This document shows, in pieces, positions 34,396 through 43,886 of a stretch of DNA of 64,000 bases. Source of the stretch: Christensenella hongkongensis (GTDB taxonomy: Bacteria > Bacillota > Clostridia > Christensenellales > Christensenellaceae). Below the pieces are notes generated by a model. The model was not told the origin of the DNA. It was given only the letters and a program-made list of their open reading frames with translations, and ran no database searches. The position numbers and the translations under genes were made by a program. The DNA lies in contig NZ_LAYJ01000088.1 in assembly GCF_000981035.1 (NCBI RefSeq), forward strand, positions 95,107-159,106, given 5' to 3'. Within the stretch, counting starts at the first letter, position 1, and every line of letters begins with the position of its first letter.

Positions 34396-35766
34396 TTATT
34401 TCCGTTCCGGAAGGTGCAACGCCTCCCCCATAATATCCGCAGCCGCCTCTTTGATGCCCTCGGAAAGCGTAGGATGCGGGAATATCATGCCTGCCAGTTC
34501 CTTTGCAGTCATCCCCCCGTTGACCGCCACGAGGGCCGTGGAAACCATCTCCGCGGCTTCACCGCCGAGGATACTGCATCCGATCAGTTTTCCTGTTTCC
34601 TTTTCAGCGATCCATTTTATAAAGCCTTCCTCCATACCGCCCGCGATTGCTTTTCCGTTCGCGCCAAAGGGAAATTTCCCTGAAACCGTCTCACCCGTGG
34701 CATTTTGTTCCGCCACACCAACCGCCGCATAGGGCGGCGACGTAAAAATACAACGGGGCATTACGTTAAGATTTACAGTTTTATCAGCCCCCAGACAGTT
34801 TTGTACGGCAGTTTCAGCTTCTTCGTATGCGCTGTGCGCCAGCAGGCAGCCCCCAATGAGATCGCCCGCCGCGTATACGTCCTTTTGGGATGTGCGCAGC
34901 TTTGCGTCCACCTTTACAAATCCCTTTTGATCGAGCTCCAATCCCAGTTTCTTTGCCACTTCGTTATCAGGCTCGCGTCCAACGCCGATCAATACATATT
35001 CCGCCCCCAGGCCGCGCAGCTCCCCGTCCTGCTCCACCGTCACTCTCTTCCCGTTTTCCACGTCTTCAATTCTGACGACACGGCAGGAAAGCTCAAATTT
35101 GATCCCCTGCTGTTTTAAAAGGGCAAACAACGCCTGCACCGTTTCCCTGTCCTCATTCGGTAATATTTCAGGCAAAACGTCCACGGCTGTCACCTCGCAT
35201 CCAAAGGCGTTCATTATGCACGCGAATTCGAGGCCAATCACGCCCGCTCCCACGATAACAAGGCTCTCAGGCAGCCTTTGCATGGCAAGCAGGCCTGTGG
35301 AATCCAGTACGTTTACGCCGTCTACGCCCGGGATCGGCGGGATAAAATTCCGCGAACCCGTGGCAAGCAGTATTTTTTTGGTCCGGTAGGTTTTTCCACC
35401 CGCCTCTATGGTGTGTGCATCTTTGGGGAGCGCTTCCCTGCGGATAACCTCCACCTTTGCCGCGCGCAGCAGCGCGTCTATGCCGCCGGTGAGCTTTGCG
35501 ACCACCTTTTGCTTTTGTTCGAATATCTTTTTGAAGCTGAATACGCCTGCTTCTTTAAAAATTCCAAGCTGTGTGTTCTGCCTGATTTTTTCGATCAGCT
35601 CTGCCTGCGCGACATAGCTTTTTGTAGGAATGCAGCCTGCGTTGAGGCATACTCCGCCAAGGTTTTCCCTCTCGAACAGAACGACCTTCGCCCCCATGCG
35701 TGCGCCTTTCAAGGCGGCGCTGTAGCCCGCAGGGCCGCCGCCGATTACCGCAATATCATATTCCAT
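34396..35766 (-). CDS. lpdA: Dihydrolipoyl dehydrogenase (E3)
   Basis: The 456-residue flavoprotein reoxidises the lipoyl group of the E2 component with NAD. It has the FAD motif VIGGGPAGYSAAL, the redox disulfide GGVCLNAGCIPTKS (near 40), an NAD motif VGAGVIGLEFA (near 177) and the C-terminal His-Glu region FPHPTLSEGI. I start it at 35766 behind AGGAG. It lies 45 bases after E2 in the same operon. Confidence 0.93.
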   Translation of the reverse strand: MEYDIAVIGGGPAGYSAALKGARMGAKVVLFERENLGGVCLNAGCIPTKSYVAQAELIEKIRQNTQLGIFKEAGVFSFKKIFEQKQKVVAKLTGGIDALLRAAKVEVIRREALPKDAHTIEAGGKTYRTKKILLATGSRNFIPPIPGVDGVNVLDSTGLLAMQRLPESLVIVGAGVIGLEFACIMNAFGCEVTAVDVLPEILPNEDRETVQALFALLKQQGIKFELSCRVVRIEDVENGKRVTVEQDGELRGLGAEYVLIGVGREPDNEVAKKLGLELDQKGFVKVDAKLRTSQKDVYAAGDLIGGCLLAHSAYEEAETAVQNCLGADKTVNLNVMPRCIFTSPPYAAVGVAEQNATGETVSGKFPFGANGKAIAGGMEEGFIKWIAEKETGKLIGCSILGGEAAEMVSTALVAVNGGMTAKELAGMIFPHPTLSEGIKEAAADIMGEALHLPERK

Positions 35767-35811
35767 TGTCTTTCTCCTGATTTTCATCGTACCAAAAGGC
35801 GCGCAAACGCC

Positions 35812-37020
35812 TTACAATAAAACGCTTACCGGATGCTCGACCAGCCTTTTCAACTCCGCCATAAACAGCGCGCCCACTCCGCCGTCGATCATCCTATGGT
35901 CAAAAGAAGCTGTGATATTCATCAATGGGCGCAGCTTTACAGAACCATTCCTGCCGACAGGCGTATCGATGATTCCGCCCACTGCGAGGATCGCGCTCTC
36001 CGGCCGGTTCACAAGCGCGGTAAAATTGTCGATGCCATACATCCCAAGGTTTGAGATTGTAATTGTCCCGCCCTGCATATCCGCCGCCTGTAACCTTCCG
36101 CGCTTTGCTTCGCCCACCAGCTTCGCGCTTTGCCGCGCAAGTCCGGCAAGGGTGAGGGTATCCGCATTTTTCACAACAGGCACCACCAGTCCGTCCGGCA
36201 GCGCCGCAGCAATCCCAATATTCACATGGCGGTAAAGCCTGATCTCTTCATCGCTGACGTATTGCGCGTTGATATACGGTGCTTTTTTTACCGCCATACA
36301 TACGCATTTTGCAAGCAGGTCGTTGAAGGACACCCTGCTGTCCTCCGCCAAAACGTCGTTAAGCTGTGCCCGCAACGCGATCATTTCCGTCATATCCGGA
36401 TTGATCGAAACCGTGAACTGCGGCGCCTGCGTTGTGCTTTCGAGCATCCTGCGCGCAATCACCTTACGCATAGCGGACGGAGCCTCGACGTCGTAACCGG
36501 CGTCCTGCTGTGTCTCGTTTTGCACATCGGCAGCTTTCACCGGCCTTCCCAGCCTTTTATAAAGCGCCGTAATGTCGCGGTTTGTTTCCTTTGCAAGCTT
36601 GCGCGCCGCGGGAGAAGCCTGCACAACGTCGTTGCCGGCCTCCTGTTTCCCGGGCTGTTCCGCTTGTTTTTCCCGGATTGGTTTTGCGGGCTGTTCCTTT
36701 TTCATGATCGGCTGGTATTCGTCCTCTTCGCATCCCCTCCGGGCCTCTCCATGTTCCGGCTGTACGCCGCCGACCTCTTCACCCGGCTTTCCGATGTAGG
36801 CCACCACTTTACCGGCCTCCACCTTCTCGCCCGCAGCAGATACGATCTTCAGCAGCGTACCCTGTGCAAAGCTCTCGACCTTCATTGTCGCTTTGTCCGT
36901 TTCGATCTCAAAAAGCACGTCTCCACGTCTGATTTCATCGCCTTCCGCCACGTTCCACCGTACGATCAGCGATTCCGCAGCGGTCTGCCCGCTGGCGGGC
37001 ATAGTAATTTCATGCGCCAT
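35812..37020 (-). CDS. Dihydrolipoamide acyltransferase (E2) of a 2-oxoacid/acetoin-type dehydrogenase
   Basis: The 402-residue protein has one lipoyl domain (Lys43 in IETDKATMKVES), an Ala/Pro/Glu/Lys-rich linker, an E1/E3-binding domain (about 133-166, ASPAARKLAKETNRDITALYKRLG) and a catalytic domain ending with SFDHRMIDGG (His375, Asp379). It is complete. The aldolase gene sits between it and the E1 genes, which is not the usual order for such operons. The acyl group transferred is unknown. Confidence 0.93.
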   Translation of the reverse strand: MAHEITMPASGQTAAESLIVRWNVAEGDEIRRGDVLFEIETDKATMKVESFAQGTLLKIVSAAGEKVEAGKVVAYIGKPGEEVGGVQPEHGEARRGCEEDEYQPIMKKEQPAKPIREKQAEQPGKQEAGNDVVQASPAARKLAKETNRDITALYKRLGRPVKAADVQNETQQDAGYDVEAPSAMRKVIARRMLESTTQAPQFTVSINPDMTEMIALRAQLNDVLAEDSRVSFNDLLAKCVCMAVKKAPYINAQYVSDEEIRLYRHVNIGIAAALPDGLVVPVVKNADTLTLAGLARQSAKLVGEAKRGRLQAADMQGGTITISNLGMYGIDNFTALVNRPESAILAVGGIIDTPVGRNGSVKLRPLMNITASFDHRMIDGGVGALFMAELKRLVEHPVSVLL

Positions 37021-37035
37021 AATTTACTCCTTTTG

Positions 37036-37941
37036 TCAGAATATGCCGGCCTTCCCCGCGCTACCAAACATATCGATAAATTCCACTGCCTTTTGGGTGA
37101 CCGCGTCCCTGCCCACGCTCAGCATATCGTCTTGCCCGCCCCAGCCCATCGTAATGTGCGGATCTATCTTTTCAAGCTCGCGCGAAGCGATAAAGCCGCT
37201 TACTGCATCAATATACGCACGCTTTAAAACAGTGCCTACATTCACTTTGGAAATACCCATATGAATCGCCTTCTTCATATCTTCCGCGGAAACCCCCGTA
37301 CCGCCGTGCAGCACAAGCGGAACCGGAATTTCCTTTCTCAGCGTTTCGAGCAGCCCGTAATTCAGCTGCGCCTTCGCATCCTCAAGCAGGTGTATATTGC
37401 CGATCGCCACAGCAAGCGCGTCGATTCCCGTTTCCTCCACAAAATATTTGGCCTGCTCCACATCCGTATCGTGGCCCGGCGACTGCGTTCCGGTTGAGAT
37501 ATCCGCGCAGGAAAGCTCCCCAACTTCGCTTTCCACATCAATCCCCATGAAATGGGCGGCACGGCAGATTTCTTTTGTGATACGCACCGTATCTTCGAAG
37601 GCTTCGCCTTCCTTTTGGTACATCACCGTATTAAAGCCCGCGTTCATACCCTGATAGATCATTTCTTCCTCATTGGCCTCGTTTAAAATCACTGCCACAG
37701 GAACTTTGGAACGCTTTGCGGCCTCCTTCGCAAGCTTGCCGTAAAGATAGATATCTTCTTTATAATTGCGTTTGGGACTTCCGATAAACTGGCCGCCAAA
37801 GCCGATGATCACAGGCGAGTCCGTTTTTTCCGCCGCATTGAGCACCGCTTCCATACAGTCCATGTTAAACGCCTCGAAATATCCAACCGCGAAACGGTTC
37901 TTTTGCGCATGCAGCAGCAGCTTTTTCATTGAAATTAACAT
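37036..37941 (-). CDS. Class II fructose-bisphosphate aldolase family protein with altered active site
   Basis: The 301-residue protein has the ketose-bisphosphate aldolase fold with phosphate-binding LHGGTG (212-216) and KVNVGT (232-237), and two of the three zinc histidines, His184 (AIGNIH) and His212. The HLDH region, which normally supplies the catalytic Asp and the first zinc His, reads ILNEAN: the gap-free equivalents are Asn87 and Glu88. The VMIDAS position reads VMYQKE. It may cleave a different substrate or use a different metal; activity should not be assumed. GAGGAGG fixes the ATG. It lies 12-15 bases from E1 beta and E2. Confidence 0.85.
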   Translation of the reverse strand: MLISMKKLLLHAQKNRFAVGYFEAFNMDCMEAVLNAAEKTDSPVIIGFGGQFIGSPKRNYKEDIYLYGKLAKEAAKRSKVPVAVILNEANEEEMIYQGMNAGFNTVMYQKEGEAFEDTVRITKEICRAAHFMGIDVESEVGELSCADISTGTQSPGHDTDVEQAKYFVEETGIDALAVAIGNIHLLEDAKAQLNYGLLETLRKEIPVPLVLHGGTGVSAEDMKKAIHMGISKVNVGTVLKRAYIDAVSGFIASRELEKIDPHITMGWGGQDDMLSVGRDAVTQKAVEFIDMFGSAGKAGIF

Positions 37942-37953
37942 AGCGAGCCTCCT

Positions 37954-38973
37954 CTATTCAGTCATCAGCTGTTTGATTTCCGTTATGATGCGTTCTACGG
38001 ACGGCACGACAAAATTTTCCATTACCGGCGCGAACGGAATCGGTACGTTATAGGTGCATATCCGCTTGATTGGCGCATCCAGATAATAGAGCGCCTCGCT
38101 TGCCACCTTAGCGGCGACTTCGGCTCCCCAGCCGTTGCGCTGCACATCCTCATGGACAATCGCGAGCCGCCCCGTCTTCCGGATGGAAGCGTACAGCGTA
38201 TCGTAATCAAACGGCACAAGCGTACGTGGATCGATCACCTCGCAGCTGATCCCTTCTTCCTCAAGCTGCGCCGCTGCCTGCATTGCGTTGTACATCATCA
38301 GCAGGTTTGCAACAATCGTCACATCCGTTCCTTCCCTGCGTACCTCTGCCTTTCCAAAGGGTATTGTGTAATATTCGTCCGGTACTTCGCCAATCGGCGA
38401 GAGCGCGCCTTTTTCCGCACGGTTTCCTTTGGAGCCGTACAGCTTTTTGTGTTCGAACATAACGACTGGATCGTCGTCATGGACAGCCGTACGCAGCAAA
38501 CCCACCGCGTCGTATGCCGTCGCCGGGCAAATCACCTTAAGCCCCGGCACGTGCGTAAAAAAGCCTTCCAGACTTTGCGCGTGCTGCGCACCGCGCGTTG
38601 TCGCGCCGACCGGAGCCCGCATCACCATGGGAACCGTAATCTTCCCGCCGGACATATACCGCATTTTTGCAGTCTCGTCTACAAGCTGGTCCATCATGCA
38701 AAACAGGAAATCCCCATATTGTACGTCCGCGATGGGCCGCATTCCCGTCATGGCGGCGCCCGTCGCCGCGCCTGCGATCAGTATTTCCGATATGGGCGTA
38801 TCTATGATTCTGTCGTGCCCGAACTCCTTTTCAAGCCCCAGCGTTACGGTGAACGCCCCGCCAAAGCCGCCGTCCACGCCAATGTCTTCCCCAATACAGA
38901 AAACCCGTTCGTCCCGGCGCATCTCTTCAGCGATCGCTTCGCGTAACGCCTCTGCGATTGTTTTTTGTGCCAT
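37954..38973 (-). CDS. Thiamine-dependent dehydrogenase E1, beta subunit
   Basis: The 339-residue protein is the beta chain of a 2-oxoacid/acetoin-type E1 (MAQKTIAEALREAIAEEMRRDERVFCIGEDIG, then GAATGAAMTGMRPIADVQYGDF and GAQHAQSLEGFFTHVPGLKVICP). It supplies half of the thiamine-diphosphate site. Its start overlaps the alpha stop by one base (TAATG). Confidence 0.93.
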   Translation of the reverse strand: MAQKTIAEALREAIAEEMRRDERVFCIGEDIGVDGGFGGAFTVTLGLEKEFGHDRIIDTPISEILIAGAATGAAMTGMRPIADVQYGDFLFCMMDQLVDETAKMRYMSGGKITVPMVMRAPVGATTRGAQHAQSLEGFFTHVPGLKVICPATAYDAVGLLRTAVHDDDPVVMFEHKKLYGSKGNRAEKGALSPIGEVPDEYYTIPFGKAEVRREGTDVTIVANLLMMYNAMQAAAQLEEEGISCEVIDPRTLVPFDYDTLYASIRKTGRLAIVHEDVQRNGWGAEVAAKVASEALYYLDAPIKRICTYNVPIPFAPVMENFVVPSVERIITEIKQLMTE

Positions 38974-39950
38974 TACAGTAAGCCCTCCTCTGTATAAGCG
39001 TATTTCAAAGCATCTTCAGGCAGCGGCGAGGGCTGCGCCTGCGCGTAATCCACCGCTTCCTCGATTTCGCCGTCCACTTTCTGTTCCAGCGCCAAAAGCT
39101 CCTCTTCCGTACACGTTTTCTCTGCGACCAGGCGTTTGCGCAAGGTCTGGATCGCATCGCGTTTCGCCCACTGCGCTTCCTCTTCACGTGTGCGGTATCC
39201 GCACGCGTCGTTCCTGGAATGCCCGCCGATACGGTAGGTCTTGAGTTCAAGTATCGTCGGCCCGCCGCCCACGCGCGCCCGCTTAATTGCCCTTGCTGCC
39301 GCTTCGTTTACAGCGACCACATCCATCCCATCCACGATTTCCGCAGGAATCCCATAAGAAGCCCCGCGCTCCGCAAGGTCTTTGATGTTTGTTGTCGTAC
39401 TGATTGGCGTAGAAGCGCCGTACAGGTTGTTTTCAATCGCAAAGATTACAGGCAGCTTCCAGATTGCCGCACCGTTCATCGCTTCGTGGACTGCGCCTTC
39501 ATTTGTGGCGCCGTCGCCCATAAAGGCAACGCATACATTGTCCGTCCTGCGCATTTTACAGGAAAGCCCGATGCCCGCCGCAAGCGGCACGCCGCCTCCC
39601 ACGATCGCAATCGCCGGAACCATGCCACGCGACATATCTCCCGTGTGCATCGCGCCGCCATAGCCGCCACAGCAGCCTGTCTTTTTCGCAAACATTTCCG
39701 CCATCATATCCTTTAGCGGCACGCCCTTTGCAAGGCTGTGTCCCGCCGGCCTGTGCGTCGATGTGCAATAGTCCTTCTCGCTGAGATCATAGAGCATACC
39801 CACCGCGCACGCTTCCTGCCCGTGGCTCTGGTGGATTGTTCCGGGCATCACGCCCTCCAGAAACAGGTAATAAATCCGTTCCTCGTATTTCCTGATCAGG
39901 TACATACGTTCGTACATACCCTTTAGCTTTGTTTTGCTGAATCCTTTCAT
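38973..39950 (-). CDS. Thiamine-dependent dehydrogenase E1, alpha subunit
   Basis: The 325-residue alpha chain carries the thiamine-diphosphate motif from GDGATNEGAVHEAMN to AIENN (about 165-195) and the GHSRNDACGYRT region of the conserved E1 alpha loop. The short length and no extended N-terminus resemble acetoin dehydrogenase-type E1 more than pyruvate dehydrogenase of aerobes. The E1 chemistry (2-oxoacid decarboxylation or cleavage of an alpha-hydroxyketone) cannot be settled from sequence here. Confidence 0.92.
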   Translation of the reverse strand: MKGFSKTKLKGMYERMYLIRKYEERIYYLFLEGVMPGTIHQSHGQEACAVGMLYDLSEKDYCTSTHRPAGHSLAKGVPLKDMMAEMFAKKTGCCGGYGGAMHTGDMSRGMVPAIAIVGGGVPLAAGIGLSCKMRRTDNVCVAFMGDGATNEGAVHEAMNGAAIWKLPVIFAIENNLYGASTPISTTTNIKDLAERGASYGIPAEIVDGMDVVAVNEAAARAIKRARVGGGPTILELKTYRIGGHSRNDACGYRTREEEAQWAKRDAIQTLRKRLVAEKTCTEEELLALEQKVDGEIEEAVDYAQAQPSPLPEDALKYAYTEEGLL

Positions 39951-39987
39951 TCCGTCACCGCCTTCTTTGTTTCATATAGGATAAATT

Positions 39988-41136
39988 TTATTTCTTCTGC
40001 TGGTTTGCAACATCGAACCATACCGCCAGGATAAGCACCAGGCCCTTTACAATGCTCTGGTAGTTGTAGGACAGGTTCATCAGGCTCATACCGTTGTCAA
40101 GGCATGCAATGATCAGCGCGCCGATCACCGCCCCCATAATGGTTCCCTTGCCTCCCGCAAGACTCGTGCCGCCCAGTACGCACGCAGAGATCGCATCCAT
40201 TTCAAAGGAATTTCCGGCAGAAGCCGTCGCTCCGTCCATACGCGCCGTGAGCAGGATACCCGAGAGCGCAGACAAAAGTCCCGTGATAATATACAGTCCC
40301 AAAACGTTGCGCTTTACGTTGATGCCTGAAAGCCGCGCCGCTTCTACATTACCGCCTATCGCGTAAACATTTCTGCCAAACCGTGTTTTTGCCGCGATAA
40401 ATGCAAACAGTATGATCACGCCCACCAGGATAAGCACCGGCACCGGAATACCATTGTAGTCGTTCATGATCAACACGAAAATACCGATCAGCGCTGAGAA
40501 AATCACGATTTTAACGGCCGTCTGCCACATCGGCTCCATATCGAGCGCATACCGCTTGCGGGAATTGCGTTGTTTGAGCATAAGCACAACCACTGCAAGG
40601 ATTGCAACGCAACCAATGATAAGCCCCGCCTCCTTCGGCAGGAACCCCTGCCCGATAAACGTGAAATCCGGATTCATGGGCGTAATCGTGATGCCGTTGG
40701 TGATAACAAGGTACAACCCGCGGAACATCAGCATACCGCCCAGCGTTACGATGAACGACGGAACATTACGATACGCCACCCAAAAGCCCTGCCATACGCC
40801 GATTGCAATGCCTACCGCGAGCGCCGCCAGTATGACCATGGGGGTGCTCCAGCCAAACGTCACCTGCATAATTGCAGCGATGCCGCCTGACAGCCCTACG
40901 ATTGAACCTACCGCGAGGTCGAAATTTCCGGAAACGATCAGCAGCACAACGCCCATAGCGATTACGCCCGTAATAGACATGGTCCTGATCAGGTTCGAAA
41001 GGTTACGTGATTTGAAAAAAATACCATCCGTGATGATCTGGAAAAAAATAGCGATCAGGATCAGCGCAAATATCATCGTGTAAGTACGCCAGTTTACCTT
41101 CTGCAGCCATTTTTTGTTTGTCAGTTCCTTGTTCAT
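39988..41136 (-). CDS. Sugar ABC transporter permease (RbsC/XylH/MglC family)
   Basis: The 382-residue protein has about ten membrane helices and the family EAA-like loop region GGNVEAARLSGINVKRN, followed by GGTSLAGGKGTIMGAVIGAL. Homologues import ribose, xylose or galactose. The start overlaps the ATPase stop by four bases, so they are translationally coupled; 37 bases separate it from E1 alpha. Confidence 0.92.
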   Translation of the reverse strand: MNKELTNKKWLQKVNWRTYTMIFALILIAIFFQIITDGIFFKSRNLSNLIRTMSITGVIAMGVVLLIVSGNFDLAVGSIVGLSGGIAAIMQVTFGWSTPMVILAALAVGIAIGVWQGFWVAYRNVPSFIVTLGGMLMFRGLYLVITNGITITPMNPDFTFIGQGFLPKEAGLIIGCVAILAVVVLMLKQRNSRKRYALDMEPMWQTAVKIVIFSALIGIFVLIMNDYNGIPVPVLILVGVIILFAFIAAKTRFGRNVYAIGGNVEAARLSGINVKRNVLGLYIITGLLSALSGILLTARMDGATASAGNSFEMDAISACVLGGTSLAGGKGTIMGAVIGALIIACLDNGMSLMNLSYNYQSIVKGLVLILAVWFDVANQQKK

Positions 41137-42650
41137 GCTTTCTTCCCCCCCGTTGCTCGTTCCATTACCATTTCTTCGGTAACTTCCCTGTTATCAAATT
41201 CACCTGTGATCTCTCCTTCCCTGAGAACCACAATCCGGTCGCTCATGCCAAGAATCTCCGGCAGCTCGGAGGACACCATAATGATCGCCATTCCCTGCCG
41301 TTTGAGCTCGTTCATCAACACATAGATTTCATATTTTGCGCCCACATCGATGCCCCTTGTCGGTTCGTCGATAATCAGCACCTTTGGGCTGAGCATCAGC
41401 CACTTTGCCAAAACCACCTTTTGCTGATTGCCTCCCGACAGGTTCATTGCCAGCATTTCAAGCGAGCTCGCTTTGATGCGGATACGCTGCGATATCTCGC
41501 CGCATTCCCGGGCCACCCTGTTTTCATCGATCACTCCGTGCCTGCTGAATTTACCAAGGCTTGCCATCGTGATGTTATCCGCAATCGGAGCGATAAGGTT
41601 CAGTCCGTTAAACTTCCTGTCCTCCGTTACCAAACCAAGTCCCTTGTTGATTGCGTCGAGCGGCGTTTTGATTTCCACCTTTTCGCCATCTATTAAAATC
41701 TCGCCGGACAACCTCCCTTTGAAATCGCCAAACAGGCTGTTTACAAGCTCTGTCCGTCCCGCGCCCATAAGGCCGGCGATTCCGAGTATTTCTCCCTTTT
41801 TTACCTGAAAACTGATGTCCCTGAGTATACTTCTGCCTGTATTCCCGAATTCTTCCAGATTGATGTGCCTGACTTCGAACACCGTCTCTCCAGCCGCACA
41901 GTTTTCCCTTGGCGGGAAGCGGTCCGAGAAATCTCTGCCGACCATCTTTGATATCATCTTCTGTTCATCCAGCTCCGCAATATCGTCCGTGCTGATCGTT
42001 ACGCCGTCCCGCAGCACCGTCACACGGTCGCACAGTGCCATAACCTCTTCAAGCTTGTGTGAAATATAAATACAGGTCACTCCCTGCTCCCTGATTTCGT
42101 TCAGCTTCCTCAAAAGATGCGCGACCTCTTTTTCCGTCAGCGCCGCTGTCGGCTCGTCAAGGATCAACAGCTTTGTATTGAGCGAAAGCGCCTTGGCGAT
42201 CTCTACAAGCTGTTGCTTTCCTACGCCGATCTCCTTTACAAGCGTTGTGGGCAGCGCGTCGAGGCCCACCTGATCCATCCATTTCTGCGCTTCGCTGTTC
42301 ATTTTGTCCCAGCTGACAATATTATCGCATCTTCCAAGAAATATATTTTCCGCAATCGAAAGCTCTGGGATCATCATCAGCTCCTGATAAATGATCCCGA
42401 TGCCGGCGCTTTCCGAATCCCTGATCGTTTTGAATTCCGCCGTCCGGCCTTCTATCTTGATTTCACCGCCGTATTCCCCCTTTGGATATACGCCGCTCAG
42501 TATCTTCATTAAAGTGGATTTTCCCGCGCCATTCTCGCCTACAAGGCCGTGGATATGTCCCTTTTCGATCTGCATCGTTACGCCGTCAAGCGCCTTTACT
42601 CCCGGGAATTCCTTTGTAATGTTGTTGATTTCCAAAATAAACTCTGACAT
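41133..42650 (-). CDS. Sugar ABC transporter ATP-binding protein, double domain (RbsA/XylG/MglA family)
   Basis: This 505-residue protein carries two ATPase modules. The first has Walker A GENGAGKST and signature VGKQQLVEIAKAL; the second has a degenerate Walker A GLMGAGRTE and signature LSGGNQQKVVLAKW, as usual for the family. I prefer the ATG at 42650 over the one twelve bases earlier because GGGGTG lies at a workable distance. Confidence 0.94.
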   Translation of the reverse strand: MSEFILEINNITKEFPGVKALDGVTMQIEKGHIHGLVGENGAGKSTLMKILSGVYPKGEYGGEIKIEGRTAEFKTIRDSESAGIGIIYQELMMIPELSIAENIFLGRCDNIVSWDKMNSEAQKWMDQVGLDALPTTLVKEIGVGKQQLVEIAKALSLNTKLLILDEPTAALTEKEVAHLLRKLNEIREQGVTCIYISHKLEEVMALCDRVTVLRDGVTISTDDIAELDEQKMISKMVGRDFSDRFPPRENCAAGETVFEVRHINLEEFGNTGRSILRDISFQVKKGEILGIAGLMGAGRTELVNSLFGDFKGRLSGEILIDGEKVEIKTPLDAINKGLGLVTEDRKFNGLNLIAPIADNITMASLGKFSRHGVIDENRVARECGEISQRIRIKASSLEMLAMNLSGGNQQKVVLAKWLMLSPKVLIIDEPTRGIDVGAKYEIYVLMNELKRQGMAIIMVSSELPEILGMSDRIVVLREGEITGEFDNREVTEEMVMERATGGKKA

Positions 42651-42694
42651 ACCGCACCCCATTCCAGGGGAACTTACGTTCCCGCCGATCTTTT

Positions 42695-42732
42695 AAGGAA
42701 GTCCCGGAGGTTTTTACCCTCCGGGCTTCCTT
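42695..42732 (-). other. Intercistronic hairpin between binding protein and ATPase genes
   Basis: AAGGAAG-CCCGGAGG pairs with CCTCCGGG-CTTCCTT around a seven-base loop (one bulged base). No T tract follows on the minus strand, so it is more likely to protect the binding-protein message or cause partial attenuation than to end all transcripts. Confidence 0.7.
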
Positions 42733-42749
42733 ACAGAGCCCTTAGCCCT

Positions 42750-43886
42750 TTATTCAGCCGTTTTCGAATAAACGTCTTCCTTTGGATAGTAGCCTGCCGC
42801 AATAATCGTGCTGTCCATATTGTCCTTACCGACCGGTACCGGATCAACCAAAACCGCTGGAACGTCCTTCACGCCGTTGTTAATCGAACCATTGATGTCG
42901 GGTTCCTGTCCGTTTACGATTTTCAGGCACGCGTCGATCACCAGCCTTGAAAGCTCGTTATCCGGCTTCCATACGGTCATCGTCTGGTCTCCCGCCACGA
43001 TTCTCTGGCAAGCCGCAAGCTCGCCGTCCTGCCCCGTAACAAGCACCTTTCCATTGAGGTTCCTTCCCTTGAGTGCCTGTACCACGCCGCCTGCCGTGCC
43101 ATCGTTCATCGCGAGGATTACATCCACCTCGTCGTTATTCACTGTCAGGAAATTTTCAACGTTTTCATAGGCAATATTCGGATCCCAGTTTTCACTTGCC
43201 GCGTCGCCTACAATTTTGATATCGCCCTTATCGACTGCGTCGCCGATCACACGCATCCAGCCGTCTTTATATACCTGGCAGTTAGGATCCGTAGGCGCGC
43301 CGGAGATCAATACGTAATTTCCCTTGGGACACAGGTCGTACACATATTGCGCCATCATATCGCCGATCGCATCATTATTCATGCCGATATAGTAATCGAT
43401 ATCCGCATCCGGGATCATCCTGTCGATCGCGATGAATGGAATGTCCGCTTCCTTCGCCTGGTCTACCATAGGCTTTGCGGCTTCTGCATTCTGTGCAAGT
43501 ACCACGAGCGCATCCACTTCCTTTGTGATCAGGTTTTCCGCCTGCTGCATCTGAACCTTTTCATCTCCGTTCGCATCAAGGAATATCAATTCCAAACCGG
43601 CTTCCTTTGCATACTGCTCCAGATAGTTCTTTGCAAGCACACGGCGTTCTACCTGAAGGAAGTCGAACAAAACGCCTATCGTCTTACCCTCCCCGGAAAG
43701 CTTGCCCTCCGCCGCAGGGGCAGCGCCAGCGCTGTCTTTCGCAGTCGAATCGCCTGCGGCAGGCTCCCCGGCATCGGACGCAGGGGCTCCGTTTCCTTCC
43801 GCCGGTTGCTGCGCGCATCCCGCAAACGCGCCTGCAAACATGAGTACCGCAACCAGCAGACAGATCAGTTTCATTGATTTTTTCAT
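42750..43886 (-). CDS. Sugar ABC transporter substrate-binding lipoprotein
   Basis: The 378-residue protein has a lipobox (FAGC, Cys24), an acidic Ala/Gly linker (about 25-60) and a two-lobed type I binding domain with FLDANGDEKVQMQQAENLI and PFIAIDRMI, as in xylose/ribose-binding proteins. It is the first gene of the sugar operon and is separated from the ATPase by an intercistronic hairpin, consistent with higher expression of the binding protein. Confidence 0.93.
   Translation of the reverse strand: MKKSMKLICLLVAVLMFAGAFAGCAQQPAEGNGAPASDAGEPAAGDSTAKDSAGAAPAAEGKLSGEGKTIGVLFDFLQVERRVLAKNYLEQYAKEAGLELIFLDANGDEKVQMQQAENLITKEVDALVVLAQNAEAAKPMVDQAKEADIPFIAIDRMIPDADIDYYIGMNNDAIGDMMAQYVYDLCPKGNYVLISGAPTDPNCQVYKDGWMRVIGDAVDKGDIKIVGDAASENWDPNIAYENVENFLTVNNDEVDVILAMNDGTAGGVVQALKGRNLNGKVLVTGQDGELAACQRIVAGDQTMTVWKPDNELSRLVIDACLKIVNGQEPDINGSINNGVKDVPAVLVDPVPVGKDNMDSTIIAAGYYPKEDVYSKTAE

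Noticed and set aside
33404-34732. 442-residue plus-strand open frame
   Set aside because: It is antisense to the PfkB kinase and E3 genes; low-information, Arg/His-rich composition typical of a shadow frame.
36130-37227. 365-residue plus-strand open frame
   Set aside because: Antisense to the E2 and aldolase genes, no motif.
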